Below, piece by piece: positions 11,501 to 23,500 of a stretch of DNA of 64,000 bases. The position numbers were made by a program, and so were the translations under genes. The stretch comes from Sweltsa coloradensis (lineage: Eukaryota; Arthropoda; Insecta; Plecoptera; Chloroperlidae), in contig JAMZAV010000362.1 of NCBI GenBank assembly GCA_024449915.1, forward strand, positions 558,001-622,000, written 5' to 3'. The notes under the pieces are model-generated. The model saw nothing but the letters and a program-made list of their open reading frames with translations, did not search any database and was not told the origin of the DNA. How positions within the stretch are numbered: the first letter of the stretch is position 1; every line of letters begins with the position of its first letter.

Positions 11501-14500
11501 ATATTTTTTCTGAAACGCTCAGAAATCACTCCAAAAACCCTGATTTTAAAAATTTTCGCCTGCGGCGCTGTTGTTGGGGGGCTCGCCCCCCAAACCCCCC
11601 TGCTGTTTTCGCCTGAAAGAGTGTCCCGAAATTCACTCCTGGCCATCTGGTCACCCTAGGAGAGATTGAGGTTTAAGCTAGGAAGAGAACATCTAAGATC
11701 GTTTGGACTTTGGACATATGAAAAGGATGGGAAGAGATAGGATTCCAAGACGAGAATTTGAAGCGGCAGAGGAGGGGAAAAGAAGAGTAGGAAGGCCAAG
11801 AGAGAAATGGGAAAGATTAATTCAAGAAGACGTTGGAAAACGGGATGAAGTGTGGGAGCATGTGACAAGAGTCAAGCTGTGGGAGGACAGAAGAGAGTGG
11901 AGTAAATTGGTGGAGAGGAAGGAGTCAGATGATGAGGAAGAAACACTGAGTCTGGCAAGCTTAGTATCTACAGTTTCATGCCCTAGATAATGGTGGAAAA
12001 CCACCACTCAACCCGACATAGTTGGAACTGAGTTATGATGATTATTATTATCAATTAATATATGGTTAAAAGCTTACGTTGTGATAAATTAAAATATTAA
12101 GCATAGGCCTAATAGAACAAACTAGTAGAAAAGCCAAGATAATCTCCGAAAACGAGTAACTTGATATATAGTTATGTGATTGGTTGATTGTCCAGGGGTG
12201 TACAAATCCATGTTTTTCATTTCGAATCCGAATCCTAATCGAATCTTTCCGAAGATTTGCGAATCCGAATCAAATCCGAATTTTTCCCAATGGAATTTTG
12301 CATAGCCTATTGTTAAGAGATGTACAAAAATGTTTTTGTAAAGTTTGAAAATTTGCGTCTTAAAAATAAAAATTCGCCTCAAAAAAAATTTTAATTAAAA
12401 AATTAAAAAAAATATTTACCAAAAAACCTATTTGATTATGCACAACTTAAGCAAAAAACAAAAACGCCTCGTTCAAAATTATGAGGAGGGGCCTACCACA
12501 AATTCCAGGACAATTTATAAATTACTATAATTAATTTAAAAGAAAAACAAGCACATGAGAGTGAGAATCACAGGGCTCAAAAAATTTATTAAATGGCACA
12601 TGCCCGGCTGGGCATGTTGGAGATAATTTTACATGCCCATTTTTTATAACAATTTATCAGGACATATAGCGGCGTTTTTCTTTCAAATTATAATGTCCTT
12701 TGTTCATGCCGCCGACTTGTGGCAGTGGGTTGAGTATGCCACGAGTAGTAGGGGGGGGGCCGCCTTACCACTCGCGATCTTCCAGAGATTATACTGCATA
12801 AATAATCACGATAACAATTCTAATGTTTTTATTTTGCTGGAAGTCAAAAGCTAGGTGAAAACTGAAATTAAACACATGGGAATAGAGATACTGCGTTCCT
12901 TATCTTGTTTATTGGCATTCGGGCTCCAGCGCCCCCACCCCCCTTCAACCCTGTGACAAGATATAAACCAGATGCAAGGAACAGTGAGTGTGATCTTAAT
13001 GGCCTGCAATCACCAAGCATGAGACCCGTTACTGGACAAATGGACTTATCTTTTTTTCCAGGCTTATCTTGCGAGACAAGAGCTAAGCGCTGGCGATAGT
13101 GAGAGATTTTCCCACATGCCTGGCCAGGCATGTGGGAAAATAATCTACGTGCCAGACCACTTTTTTTACATGCCCCGGTTATCTCGAGCATGGTATTTTT
13201 TGAGCCCTGGATCAGAAGCTCAATTTCAGCCTTTAAGTTTCGGACAGTTTTTTACCACCAGATTAATTTCGAATACCCGGCACCTCCACCAAAATTACAA
13301 ATTATGAATTTTTGTTATCAGGGTATGTGTAATGTCAATATTTTGATATGAAGTATGTTGAGCTTACTCGCGTACAAACGATTATTACGATCTCACAATT
13401 TCGCTTTATGACCTGGCACCTCCACCATATGTACCAGCCAGGTGCCCAGGATTAATTTAATTTTGACAACCTACCCGGTACCTCCACCAAAACTCTGAAA
13501 AAAGCCTTATTTCAAATTTCTTGACCTAATTTGCGTTTTAAGACATAATTGCTGCCATCCTGATACACGCGGGAAAACGGCGGGAAATTCAAATTTTCGA
13601 ACACTTTGAAAACTCGAATTTGCCAAAATTGACTCGGATTCGAATTTCGTGGATTTGCACAGCCCTACCGTAATCTGCCTGAACCCTGCGAGGAGTGTAG
13701 GCAACTACAGTAGGCCTACCGGTACATCCCGACTTCAGGCAATGCTCCACACCACGCACCAGAGACACCAGGGAAGAGGCTATGCACCCTAAAGCCTACC
13801 CCTAACAGCCTTATTGGTTACAATAGTATACCCCTATCATGTTTTGTGTTGCGTGCAATGTTCTAAGATACAAATAAACTTGTGAATTTAGCACAGTTTC
13901 TTACATTGGGATTAGGCCTACCCACTACTTCCTTCAGGGGTTGAAAAATATCTGAAAATGTAGGAGCCAGCGGATGATGCGTGGGAAAAACCGGGGTCTG
14001 GGGCGAAGCCCCAGCCGCCGGAGGCAAATTTGCAGCAGGTGATTTTTTTTGCATAGACAATTGAACCTAAGTGCCCGTAAAATGGGTTTGGAGGGTTTAT
14101 TATCCACTCTTGTAGAGTGTACAGATAAGCATCATCACCTGGGATAAATGGCTTCTTATAGATTTTATCGGGTTTTTACCCATCTAAAGAGTAGGCCTAC
14201 ATAAATAAGCCTAGACCCCAGCAATGAGGAGGTAGGTCTAGTTAAAATGGAATCTATTGGTGCATGCACAACAATAGCTAGGCCTAGGCCTGTATTGCCC
14301 TCAAATACTTCATGAACTTGAACAGCAGCCAGCCTAGGCCCATGCATAATAGATGGCGTGGACTCGGCATTGGTTAGTGTCAATGTCATGTAGGTCTTCA
14401 TGCTCTACAGTCACATCCAGTGGCGGTTTTTGACCTCAATATCAGGTGTGAAATTCTCAAAAAACGAGGAGCGGTGAATAGCTGGTGTCTGGGGGGAAGC

Positions 14501-17500
14501 CTCAGCCGCCGGAGGCAAATTTGCCGTAGGCGCTTTTTTTGGGGGGACTGCTAATTTTAATCGCTTAAAAAGAGTTCCAAGGTGAATTTGTATTCTAAAT
14601 GACAGTAAAATATGCAGCTACAACTGCATGACCACACAGGCTCGCCAACCAAACTCGTCTATTTCCCGATTACTGCCTAATTTTGTTTTGTAAGGCTTTT
14701 TTTAATTTTTTCCTGATTGATCAGTGTGCAATTGTCACACCTAGCACACTGTAAAAACCGCCACTGGTCACATCAGGGTTAATTATCTAAATTTTAATGT
14801 TTTTGTGTTATGTTAATTTCGATTGCTTGCATCTCCGTTCTTAGTTACCGGTAGTTTTTAAAAAAAAGTTTAAAAAAAAATGTTTTAAAAGAATATTTGT
14901 TGACATTTAGTTAGTCGCCAGGGCCTTAATTCTAGGCGCCATGGTGACCTGGCGCCTGGTATTTTTCAACCCCTGACTTCCTTTAATATTTGAATAAAAT
15001 AAAGAATTTTAGGCATGAAGACCTACAGTTACGGACTTACGGTAGAAACAAATTATAACTTATTCAAACACAAACCTCTAAAAAGCTCCAGCACTGGCAA
15101 GTCATCATCCCCTTCTTCTTCGATGGCGTCCAAAGCCTCTTCGTCCTCTGACAAGTCACGCATTGGTTGTATGCACCATCGCAGCTGACTTGGAACTACA
15201 TCCTCAACGGTGATGTTTGAGCTTGGACTTGTAGACATTAACACATCTTGATTATCTTGTAAAGAAATCGTGACCAAGGTAGAACATTTAAGTCTGCTGT
15301 CTAGAGCCTTAGCTTTTACCACATTAGAAAGGTTTTCAGTAGATACAGTATTATCCATGTTGGTGCTAGTTGTAGTAGTGCCTGGCAGAAAAATGCTGGC
15401 CTCATCCAAAACTGGACTGGTATTGTGCGAGGCATTGCTAGCATTAGATGGTTGCAATACACTTGTTTGTGATGTCACATGTTCAGCTTGTGTCACAGGT
15501 TCAGCTTGTGATATTTTGATAACTTTCATCCCTAAAGAATGTTTGCTATTAGTAGCCAAAGTAAATATTGAGCTGACACTGTTGGGTAGACATTCTTCAG
15601 AGGAAACATTATTGTTTTCAGCCATTTCATATGAAACAAAATCTATAGAAGTATTAGGACATTCTGCTGACTTACCCAACAAATGGACAAAATCTGTTTG
15701 TGAACTCCACCCTTTGAATGGACTTCCCAAACTGCTTGTACTAAAATCAGTTGAGATAGCAGGCAGGCAAACTTCCTTCCCCTTTGGGTATAAGCTCTCA
15801 ACCATTTGTATGTGTTGTTTATCCGAAACCACATCATTTATATCAATAGTTTCTTTCACCAGGCATTTAGGAGATGACAAACCATACATCTTTTCATGGT
15901 GAGTTTCCCTGGTATGACTTAAGGCAGAAATGTTACTTTCTGCATCAGCAATAGAAGCAATTTGACTTGATACATTAAGTGCAGTAGTTGAGCAGTGCTC
16001 ATGAAATGGTATAGGGGAAAAGTTTGGAGGGTTTGATGAGGCCAGACGGGACAATTTGTTTCCAATCGGTGTGCTTGTGCTGTGAGGTCTGGCTTTACCC
16101 TCTATTGCAATTTCACCATTGAAGTCAGATTTTACACAACTGGCTTCTTCTCTTTGTCTTAAACTTTCATATGTTCCGCTGTCCTTTGTACTAGAGCTCT
16201 TTGCAAATGAACTACTTGAGCTTAGTGAATTAGTAACATTCTTCAATTTATGTTTTGGCAAGTAGGATTTTGTTTGTGTCCTAGGCCGTAATTGGTAGGA
16301 AAAGTGATGTGGAGACTTCTTAACAAGTACTTTTTTCTTACTTCTGGATCCCTGTGGCATTACTGAAAGAAAAGGCAAAATATATCATTCATACATTGAC
16401 ACTGACATACGGTACCTATACATCACAACTTCAAATGTTCAGTTTAGGATGCTGTGCACCCTAGGGCTAATCAATCAGGTTGATAAATGTAGATCCATAA
16501 TTCTGGACCCTTATTAATTAGGCGTATTAGGATTATTCCTCAATTTAAGTGAAGCAAAATTTTGATAAAATAAGAGTTATAGCAACACTAGACGATTCCA
16601 CTCGCAAACTCGCAATTTGAAAGAGTGAAAATTGTAGCAAGAGCCTGATATAACATAAGCGGCTGTCAACATCTCCCCACGGGCACCTTATCATACTAGT
16701 CAGCCAGTCTGCTGCTCACTCACCAGACAACCTGATACCCTCTGTAGCTACAGAATGTATTTATTACACAAAACCACCCAGATATAAGAACAGAAAGGTT
16801 GCATCTGCCCAGTTCAGAATTTGACTAGGGCATGACCTGTTTTGGGTTAACATTTACACAAAGTAGGAATGGCAGATTCAAGCCTATGCAGGCCCCTTAT
16901 GCGATAAGGAAGAACAGAATCGACAACATCTTTTCAGTTGTGAAATGAGGACCAAGCCTGAACTTGACGCAATGCCAGATGACATGACACATGTACAAAG
17001 GGAATCCTGTCTCGATTGGATGTCACGACAACACATGGCCACGTAGGCCGATTGGGGGCATATGAAAAGAAGAAGACAATTGAAGACAATTTTAGCATTG
17101 GACATACCAGTACCAATAGATAGGTATCTAAAAGAGTAACTTGTGAACCATTTTAAAAGAACCACCTTTTGAAATTTCTTCCTCATTACTATTTAAGGCC
17201 TAGATATAAGACTTTAGTAAACATGAGAAGAATTTTAAAACCTCTAAGGCTCCAATAGACAACTAAAAGTAACACCAACAATTTTATGTTTAATCGTTCC
17301 ATTCATGGGCGCCTGCAGGAATTTTGGGCAGGGGGGGCAAAAATTATAATTTGTACTTTCGTTGGGCAAGCACAGGGGGTTTGGGGGGCTTTAACAATAG
17401 CGCCTCAGTCGAAATTTTTGAAAATAAGGTTTTTAGAATGCGTTTGGTGGGTTTTAGTAAAAAGTAGTGGGCTGAATACGATACCAAAATTATGTAATTT

Positions 17501-20500
17501 TTGTGCAGTCGATACTCAGAACTAGAAAACCACCAACGAGTCTAGATCGCTTGAAGCGAGCCAGCCGAGCGTGATAAACACTTCACTGCAACTTGATGGG
17601 GAGATTATGAGTACAGTAAAACCTCTATTATCCGAGGTGGATGAGACCGGGTACAGCTCAATTATCGAAAAACTCGGATGATCGCGATTTTTTGTTTATT
17701 TGCTCTCGTAGCATAGCCTGCTATGGTAAAATGATATAATACCATTAAAAGAACATAAATAAACAGCCTCTTAGTGATGACATCGGCTGCCCACTGCTTT
17801 GCTGATAGAATGAATGTGTTGTCTCCTTATCTTATCTCATAACATAAATGACTGCTATGTTGATAGAATGAATGTGTGTCTCATTATCTTATCTCATAAT
17901 GTAAACAAAACAACTCAGGGAGAGCCTTGGCCCGAAGCCAATTGACTGACTTAAAGTGAGGCGATATGTAATCTGTGGCTTGGGTGGAGGAGGGGGGGGG
18001 GGTGATGGTTACCGGTTCCGAACCGGTTCCATTACAATTCAGTTCCCCTTTTTTGGAACCGGTTCTATTTTGTATTTTTTAGGGTTGCCGTTCGATACGA
18101 ATTTCAGTATCGATAATATCGATCGATAATCGATAATCGAATCAAAATTAGGCCTAAACTTGCCCGTATACCGACGCGGACCGTGGACCTTTTGCGAGTG
18201 CATCCTTTTGTTCCTTCTATTTGCTCAGAACAGGGTTTTTCCACGCTATAATAGCAACGGCTTTCAAGAGCTTCCCCCCCCCCCTACGCGTCTCGCCGGC
18301 GCGACGAGAGCGAGCCAAGTGGAGTAGACAGACCGCGCTATGCTACCCGGCTTGAGTGTTGTCTTTGTGAAGGTCGTTCTTCTTGGAAATCGTGGTTCTG
18401 TGAAGTTTCATTTCAGCTTTTGTTGAGATTGTCGTTCATTCATTTATGAGATATTATCAGTTTAACTATTCAATGCTCCGATTGTCATTACGTGACGAGA
18501 TGAATATTGTTAGACATTAGTTTGGAAGACGACGTAATATTGGTGTGAGAGAACTGATAAGATAATATTATTGTAGCACTACGGAAAGAAGAAAAGCGAT
18601 TACGAGTTGGCGTGGACTGGGGAGGAATGCATCTCGATATAATACTTGTTGACCATGCTTGGCCGTGACGCGCCGAGGTTGTGCAATCAGCGGCTGATCG
18701 GCGCGGGAATGCAGTCGCCTGCGCCCAAGCCGAGACGGCGGCCCGCAACACACACGCATCATGCTGGTGGCCTATACTGCACAGTGCAGGCGCTTCGTAC
18801 TTCACGCCTTACGAGTGTTGTAGATCTCGCAGTGGACGCATTTTTCACGGAATAAAGCGATTAATGTCTTGACTGGTACTATTTTATGAAGTTCTGCAGA
18901 GAGGGCAGTAAATTACAAAATTTCGGGCGGGCGAGCTATTCGATTATCGAAATATCGATAATCGATTCTGGAAGACTGAGTCGATTATCGATCGTTTCGG
19001 GAAATAATCGTATCGATCGATATATCGATTATCAAACGGCAACCCTAGTATTTTTTATTTGTGAAATTAGTCAATTATTTACTTTATACTGACAGGTCGT
19101 CACTTTTAACACACGTTCTCATAAACGTGACCATGTCGACGGTCTCGGGCGCCACAGATGCTCGTTTCTAATATCCAGCTGTTGAAAACGCACTTTCAGA
19201 AGGAACTGATATTGCCGGAATGCATAAATATATCCGTCGGCATATCACGATAAAAAGTGGTGCGTGCACAGCGTGTTGGTGACGTCACTCACTGGAGCTC
19301 CACACAGACGAAATTTGAGCGCTTATTAATGATGAATCACTTAGGCCTACTGCCGCCGCTGCACGCTGCCGAGTGAAAGCCTGAAAGGCGGCGGCGTTAA
19401 TTGAGGGGAATTTGAGACTAAAAACAATCAAACGAGTAGGCCTACCCAACGACTCATTTCATTACCCGGGCTATTATCAATGGGCGGGTACCCATTCACA
19501 GCCCTACACCCAATCATCCAAAAAAACAAAGAATGAGGCAGCTAGGCGATGCTGCAGTCGGTAGTTGCCACCCTGCAGAGGTTGCGTCATACACGTATTT
19601 TCAAGGATATGCCATGCAGTTCAACTTCAAACGAATGGAAAGCCACTTCAGTAAGTGTCACATAAATAGGCCTAGGGGAGATTGGGGTAATTAGGAACAA
19701 ATTTGTGTAAGTTGACCTATGATCTCAATTTACATATAACTAGAAAAAAAATATTATAAATGTTTTAGTGGTATCAGATACGTTGAAACATTGGCTTTCT
19801 TAATAAAATTAAATATTTTGCATTCATGTGTTATTTTAGATGCAATGATTTTTTTTCTACACGCGCATATTGTTCCTTATTACCCCAACATTTTGGGGCA
19901 ATAAGGAACAAGCATTATAAGAAGCAAGGTAGGTGCATTAAAAATACATGGGGCAAATAGGAACATAGGTATTTGTAGTATAATTAAGTAGCAAAAGAAT
20001 TCATCTTGATATCTTGCTTATTGACAAAGTTAGAACAGATGCAAATTGTAGTATTTTTTTAATAGCTAGAAACATGACATTACAGTTTTTTTAAACTGTA
20101 ATTTTTGTCTTAAAACTACACAAAGCTTCTCATAGCATGATGTTAATATTTAAAAAAAGTATTTGTATCATGAAAAATTACAAATATAGAAATTGTTATG
20201 CATGAATTACTGTTTAATAGGAAAAAAATATACACTTTTTAAGTGGGGGCAATAAGGAACACTTCCCTCTCATTTAATTTATTAACCCAGATTTTCATCA
20301 GGGCCTACTTGTTGTGTTTTAAACTTTTCCCAAAATGATTGAATTATTTTTGGATCTGGTTCTAAATTAAATTTAGTGATCCCAATGAGCTTAATTGGGC
20401 CTAGGAAAAGATTTGCATCTTGAATGATGTCAAAGTCATCCCTCAAGGGCCAAGCAAAGATATTACCTCTACGCTCTAGGAATTTTACTTCAATTTTCAG

Positions 20501-23500
20501 TGGTTGATGATTGTGGATTCTTATTACCCTACCTGCATGACGAGACATGTTTGTTCCCATTTACCCCTATGATATAGCATTACACTATATGACTCATTCC
20601 TATTTTCCCCTAGTATTCCTATTTACCCCTCATGGGTGTTCCCTTTTACCCCAAAAATTAAGTTTTTGGGGCAAATAGGAATTACCCCCTACTTTTAGGA
20701 GAGGCAAGAGATAAAAAATTACAAAAATCAAAATAAGGCACTCTCATATGTAAGCAGTAAAATAAGCATACAGTCTTTCCTACAATTAATTCTTATAAGA
20801 AAGGAAAATTTGATTTTTAAAACATTGTTAGAAACATTTTACACTTTTTTTTGCAGTACCTTACAAGAGTCCTAAAAACACCAATCAAAAGTTATTGTTT
20901 TCAGTAGAATTGATTACATTATCAAAGAAGAAGGTATGTTCCTTACCAAACAATTTTTCATAAAAATTTACATCTTCAAATTTCTTAATTATAGGGCTTG
21001 TTCCCAATTACCCCAATTCCTTATTACCCCAATCTCCCCTATATGTTTTATCTAAACAAAATTTAAATGAACCGGATCCGGTTCCGGATTTTTCGACACG
21101 AAGTCATCCCTACTTGCTACCAAATGGTACCACATAGGGCTAGGCTACTAGATGTTAATACAAGTCTAGTACTGGAGTAACTTACACGAGATCTCATCAT
21201 CTGTAGTATGCAACTCTAATGAATAGGGTTGAAGTGGTATTGGTGGCACTTCTTTCTTATCAAGGTCCATTCTGTAGACAACAAAATCAAATCAACAGAT
21301 TACACAATTGCATAGGGCCTACATGTTAAATTAAATTAATTCTAGACACAGGCCTAGACCTATGTAGGCTTACACAATACACATACTACGGTACATTGTT
21401 ACGTAGGTAGGTCTCTACTCAGCCAAGTAGCCCATAGAGAAATAACCAGGGAAAAGAGAAAACACAATGTTAAATTGAGGGAACTTTAAATTGAGGTGTT
21501 AGTGTCCAAAAAGTTTTTTGCTATATTCACAAGCTCAATTTCATCTTGCAGTGCCTGCAAACTGAAGGATAGCCCTTGCAAGATCTTCTAAGTTCTTGCC
21601 AAGATTTTTCAGCAGGGTACCACAGTGATACAGTACGCCTAGAGCGCATTGCGAATCTGCTGCGGATGCTACGGCTGCAGCATAAAAGAATGGGGGTAAA
21701 ACCACATGAATCTGCATTTCGGTTCGGAACAGGCTGCAGCATATTAAATGGCTGACCGTCAAGCTACCTAGCTGTCAGAATCAAAGAATTGTTAATTATT
21801 CGATTCCTGATCTTGATGATCAAGCGCTAAGCCAAAACGTTAATTTAATTATAGGACTGTGGATGAGGATAAAAACAGAATTTCTTGAAATACACTCAAT
21901 TTCTCCAGCCATTTGGTAAATTCTCAATCTGAAACGACCCGGCCCCTGCGTCACGTTTGAATCACGCGCCCAACCCATTGTTAGTGTGGGCAACAGCAAT
22001 TATTTCTGACCTAAAACTTGGCGAACTAATGGACTACGCAGATATCATTAGATTCTAGGTGCCATTTCAGTAGTCCTTTCGTAAATCTTCAGTTGCCGAC
22101 ATCATGATTTACCCCCACTCCACGGAATACTACAAGTGTTAATGTGGCTCGTTGGTCTTGTGGTTAGCGAATCTGCTTCCAATGCAGAAGGTCCAGGGTT
22201 CGATTCCCGCCAAAGTCAGAAGTTTTTTAACTTCTGATTTGGACTTAAGCATCAGTTCTGGCTTTAGGAGTTTGTAAACGTTGACTTTGGAGCCGTCCTA
22301 GCAACGAAGAACATAATAAATTCAGAGTTGTTCTGAATCGGCCTTGTTGATTCTGGCATTGATCCGCGGGTGTTCGCACTGTTCATACCACTGATTGCTA
22401 TATGTATTTCCTATTAAAAATATTGATCCTTGGTTGGTTATCGCTCACTCGTCGAATGCGTCGGGGCCTACAGGGTTGGCTTGGTCGCTTTGATTTACTG
22501 TCCCCCACTGAAAATTGAAGTTATATAACCGAGTGGGTACCGGTACTCTAAATACAATTTATTTAAATTAACCTATTATTTTATTTATTTAAGTGCTGAG
22601 GTGAAAATCTCCTGCGTAGGCCTACACAGCGCGCTGCAGATGCTACAGATGCTGCCGCAGCCCGATTCGGAACGCACTCCTAGTCTATAAGTCAGTGACA
22701 GTGCGTAACTAATATAATAATTACCGGTAGGCCTATTTCCTATTTGTTATTAATTTTTGTATTTGGTTCATTGCAAAGAATTTATTGATCATTAGGCCTA
22801 CACGAAAAGTAGCCTCTACCTATTTTGTTATCTTTCCCAAGTTTGCCCACCAATATCTACCCCTCCATAGGCCTACATAATAGGCCTACAATTAGTTTGG
22901 AAAAGGCCAACCGGCTAGTTTAGTAGTATGGAGAAGGGTCGACAGGTTGGGAAAGCATCTAACATAAAGTGAATAATCTTTGCCGTTAAAGCGCCCTAAA
23001 ACTACCTACTTAATACTAATAAAACCCAGCTTGAAGGGCTGGGGGGGGACAACACTTGTCACCTGCTGCAGTTGTTTTGACATTGTGTAGGCCTATATAA
23101 AACCCCATGTTAAATTACACCATGGGATCTAAAGATAGGCTAGCCAGCCTAGGCTAGGCTAGGCCTACACCTAGGGCCTAGCCCTACATCCCACGATCGT
23201 TGTCTCAGATTTTCATCAGCGTCCACGATCGGGTAGGGGCTAGGCCTAGGCCTACTTTTTCGGATGGGACGGGCCAACGTTGAAAAAGTAGGTTAGGGAG
23301 AGTGGCGCGCAAAGGGCGTATGTTTTACAATATCATCATTATTATTGAAACATATTCATTGATTAGATATTGCTTAACGTCTCATATTTATGCAACTAGG
23401 CTAATCGAGACGAATTGAAACATAGGTGCTTCGGTACACTGTAACGGAAAGGATTTTGGGTGCGCTCTTATAAAAATAGGCCTATCCTAGAACTAGGCTA

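Larger units (their letters stand above)
8858..15075 (-). other. haspin-like gene intron 3, transposon-filled
   Basis: This is a 6.2-kb intron. It holds a decayed LINE with a hAT insertion, two further hAT-like TIR elements and a nested hAT pair just downstream of the exon 3 donor, listed separately. The stretch 8970-9450 shows nothing recognisable. Confidence 0.6.
17998..21112. mobile_element. outer TIR element with CCGGTTCC-rich ends, hosting two insertions
   Basis: GGGTGATGGTTACCGGTTCC at the left mirrors GGTTCCGGATTTTTCGACAC ... GTCATCCCTAC at the right, with GAACCGG/CCGGTTC repeats inside both ends. No exact target duplication was resolved because of the G-run on the left. It carries the hAT at 18080 and the TA-flanked element at 19675. 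Confidence 0.55.
16363..21185 (-). other. haspin-like gene intron 2, transposon-filled
   Basis: This is a 4.8-kb intron holding a LINE 3' relic (16560-17150), a possible pogo/Tigger end near 17611, and a 3.1-kb TIR element with two nested insertions. Bases 17170-17610 show a G-run segment (GGCAGGGGGGGCAAAA) of the kind found in other hAT interiors, but no clear ends. Confidence 0.6.

Noticed and set aside
15270..15902. 210-codon open frame on the plus strand
   Set aside because: It lies entirely antisense to the well-supported exon 3 of the haspin-like gene; frame mirroring explains it.
18488..18872. Several overlapping short frames on both strands
   Set aside because: They lie inside a GC-rich hAT MITE with defined ends; no conserved content.
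22146..22216. tRNA-Trp or tRNA-Gly gene
   Set aside because: The anticodon arm is good, but the acceptor ends do not pair and a SINE-like body follows.
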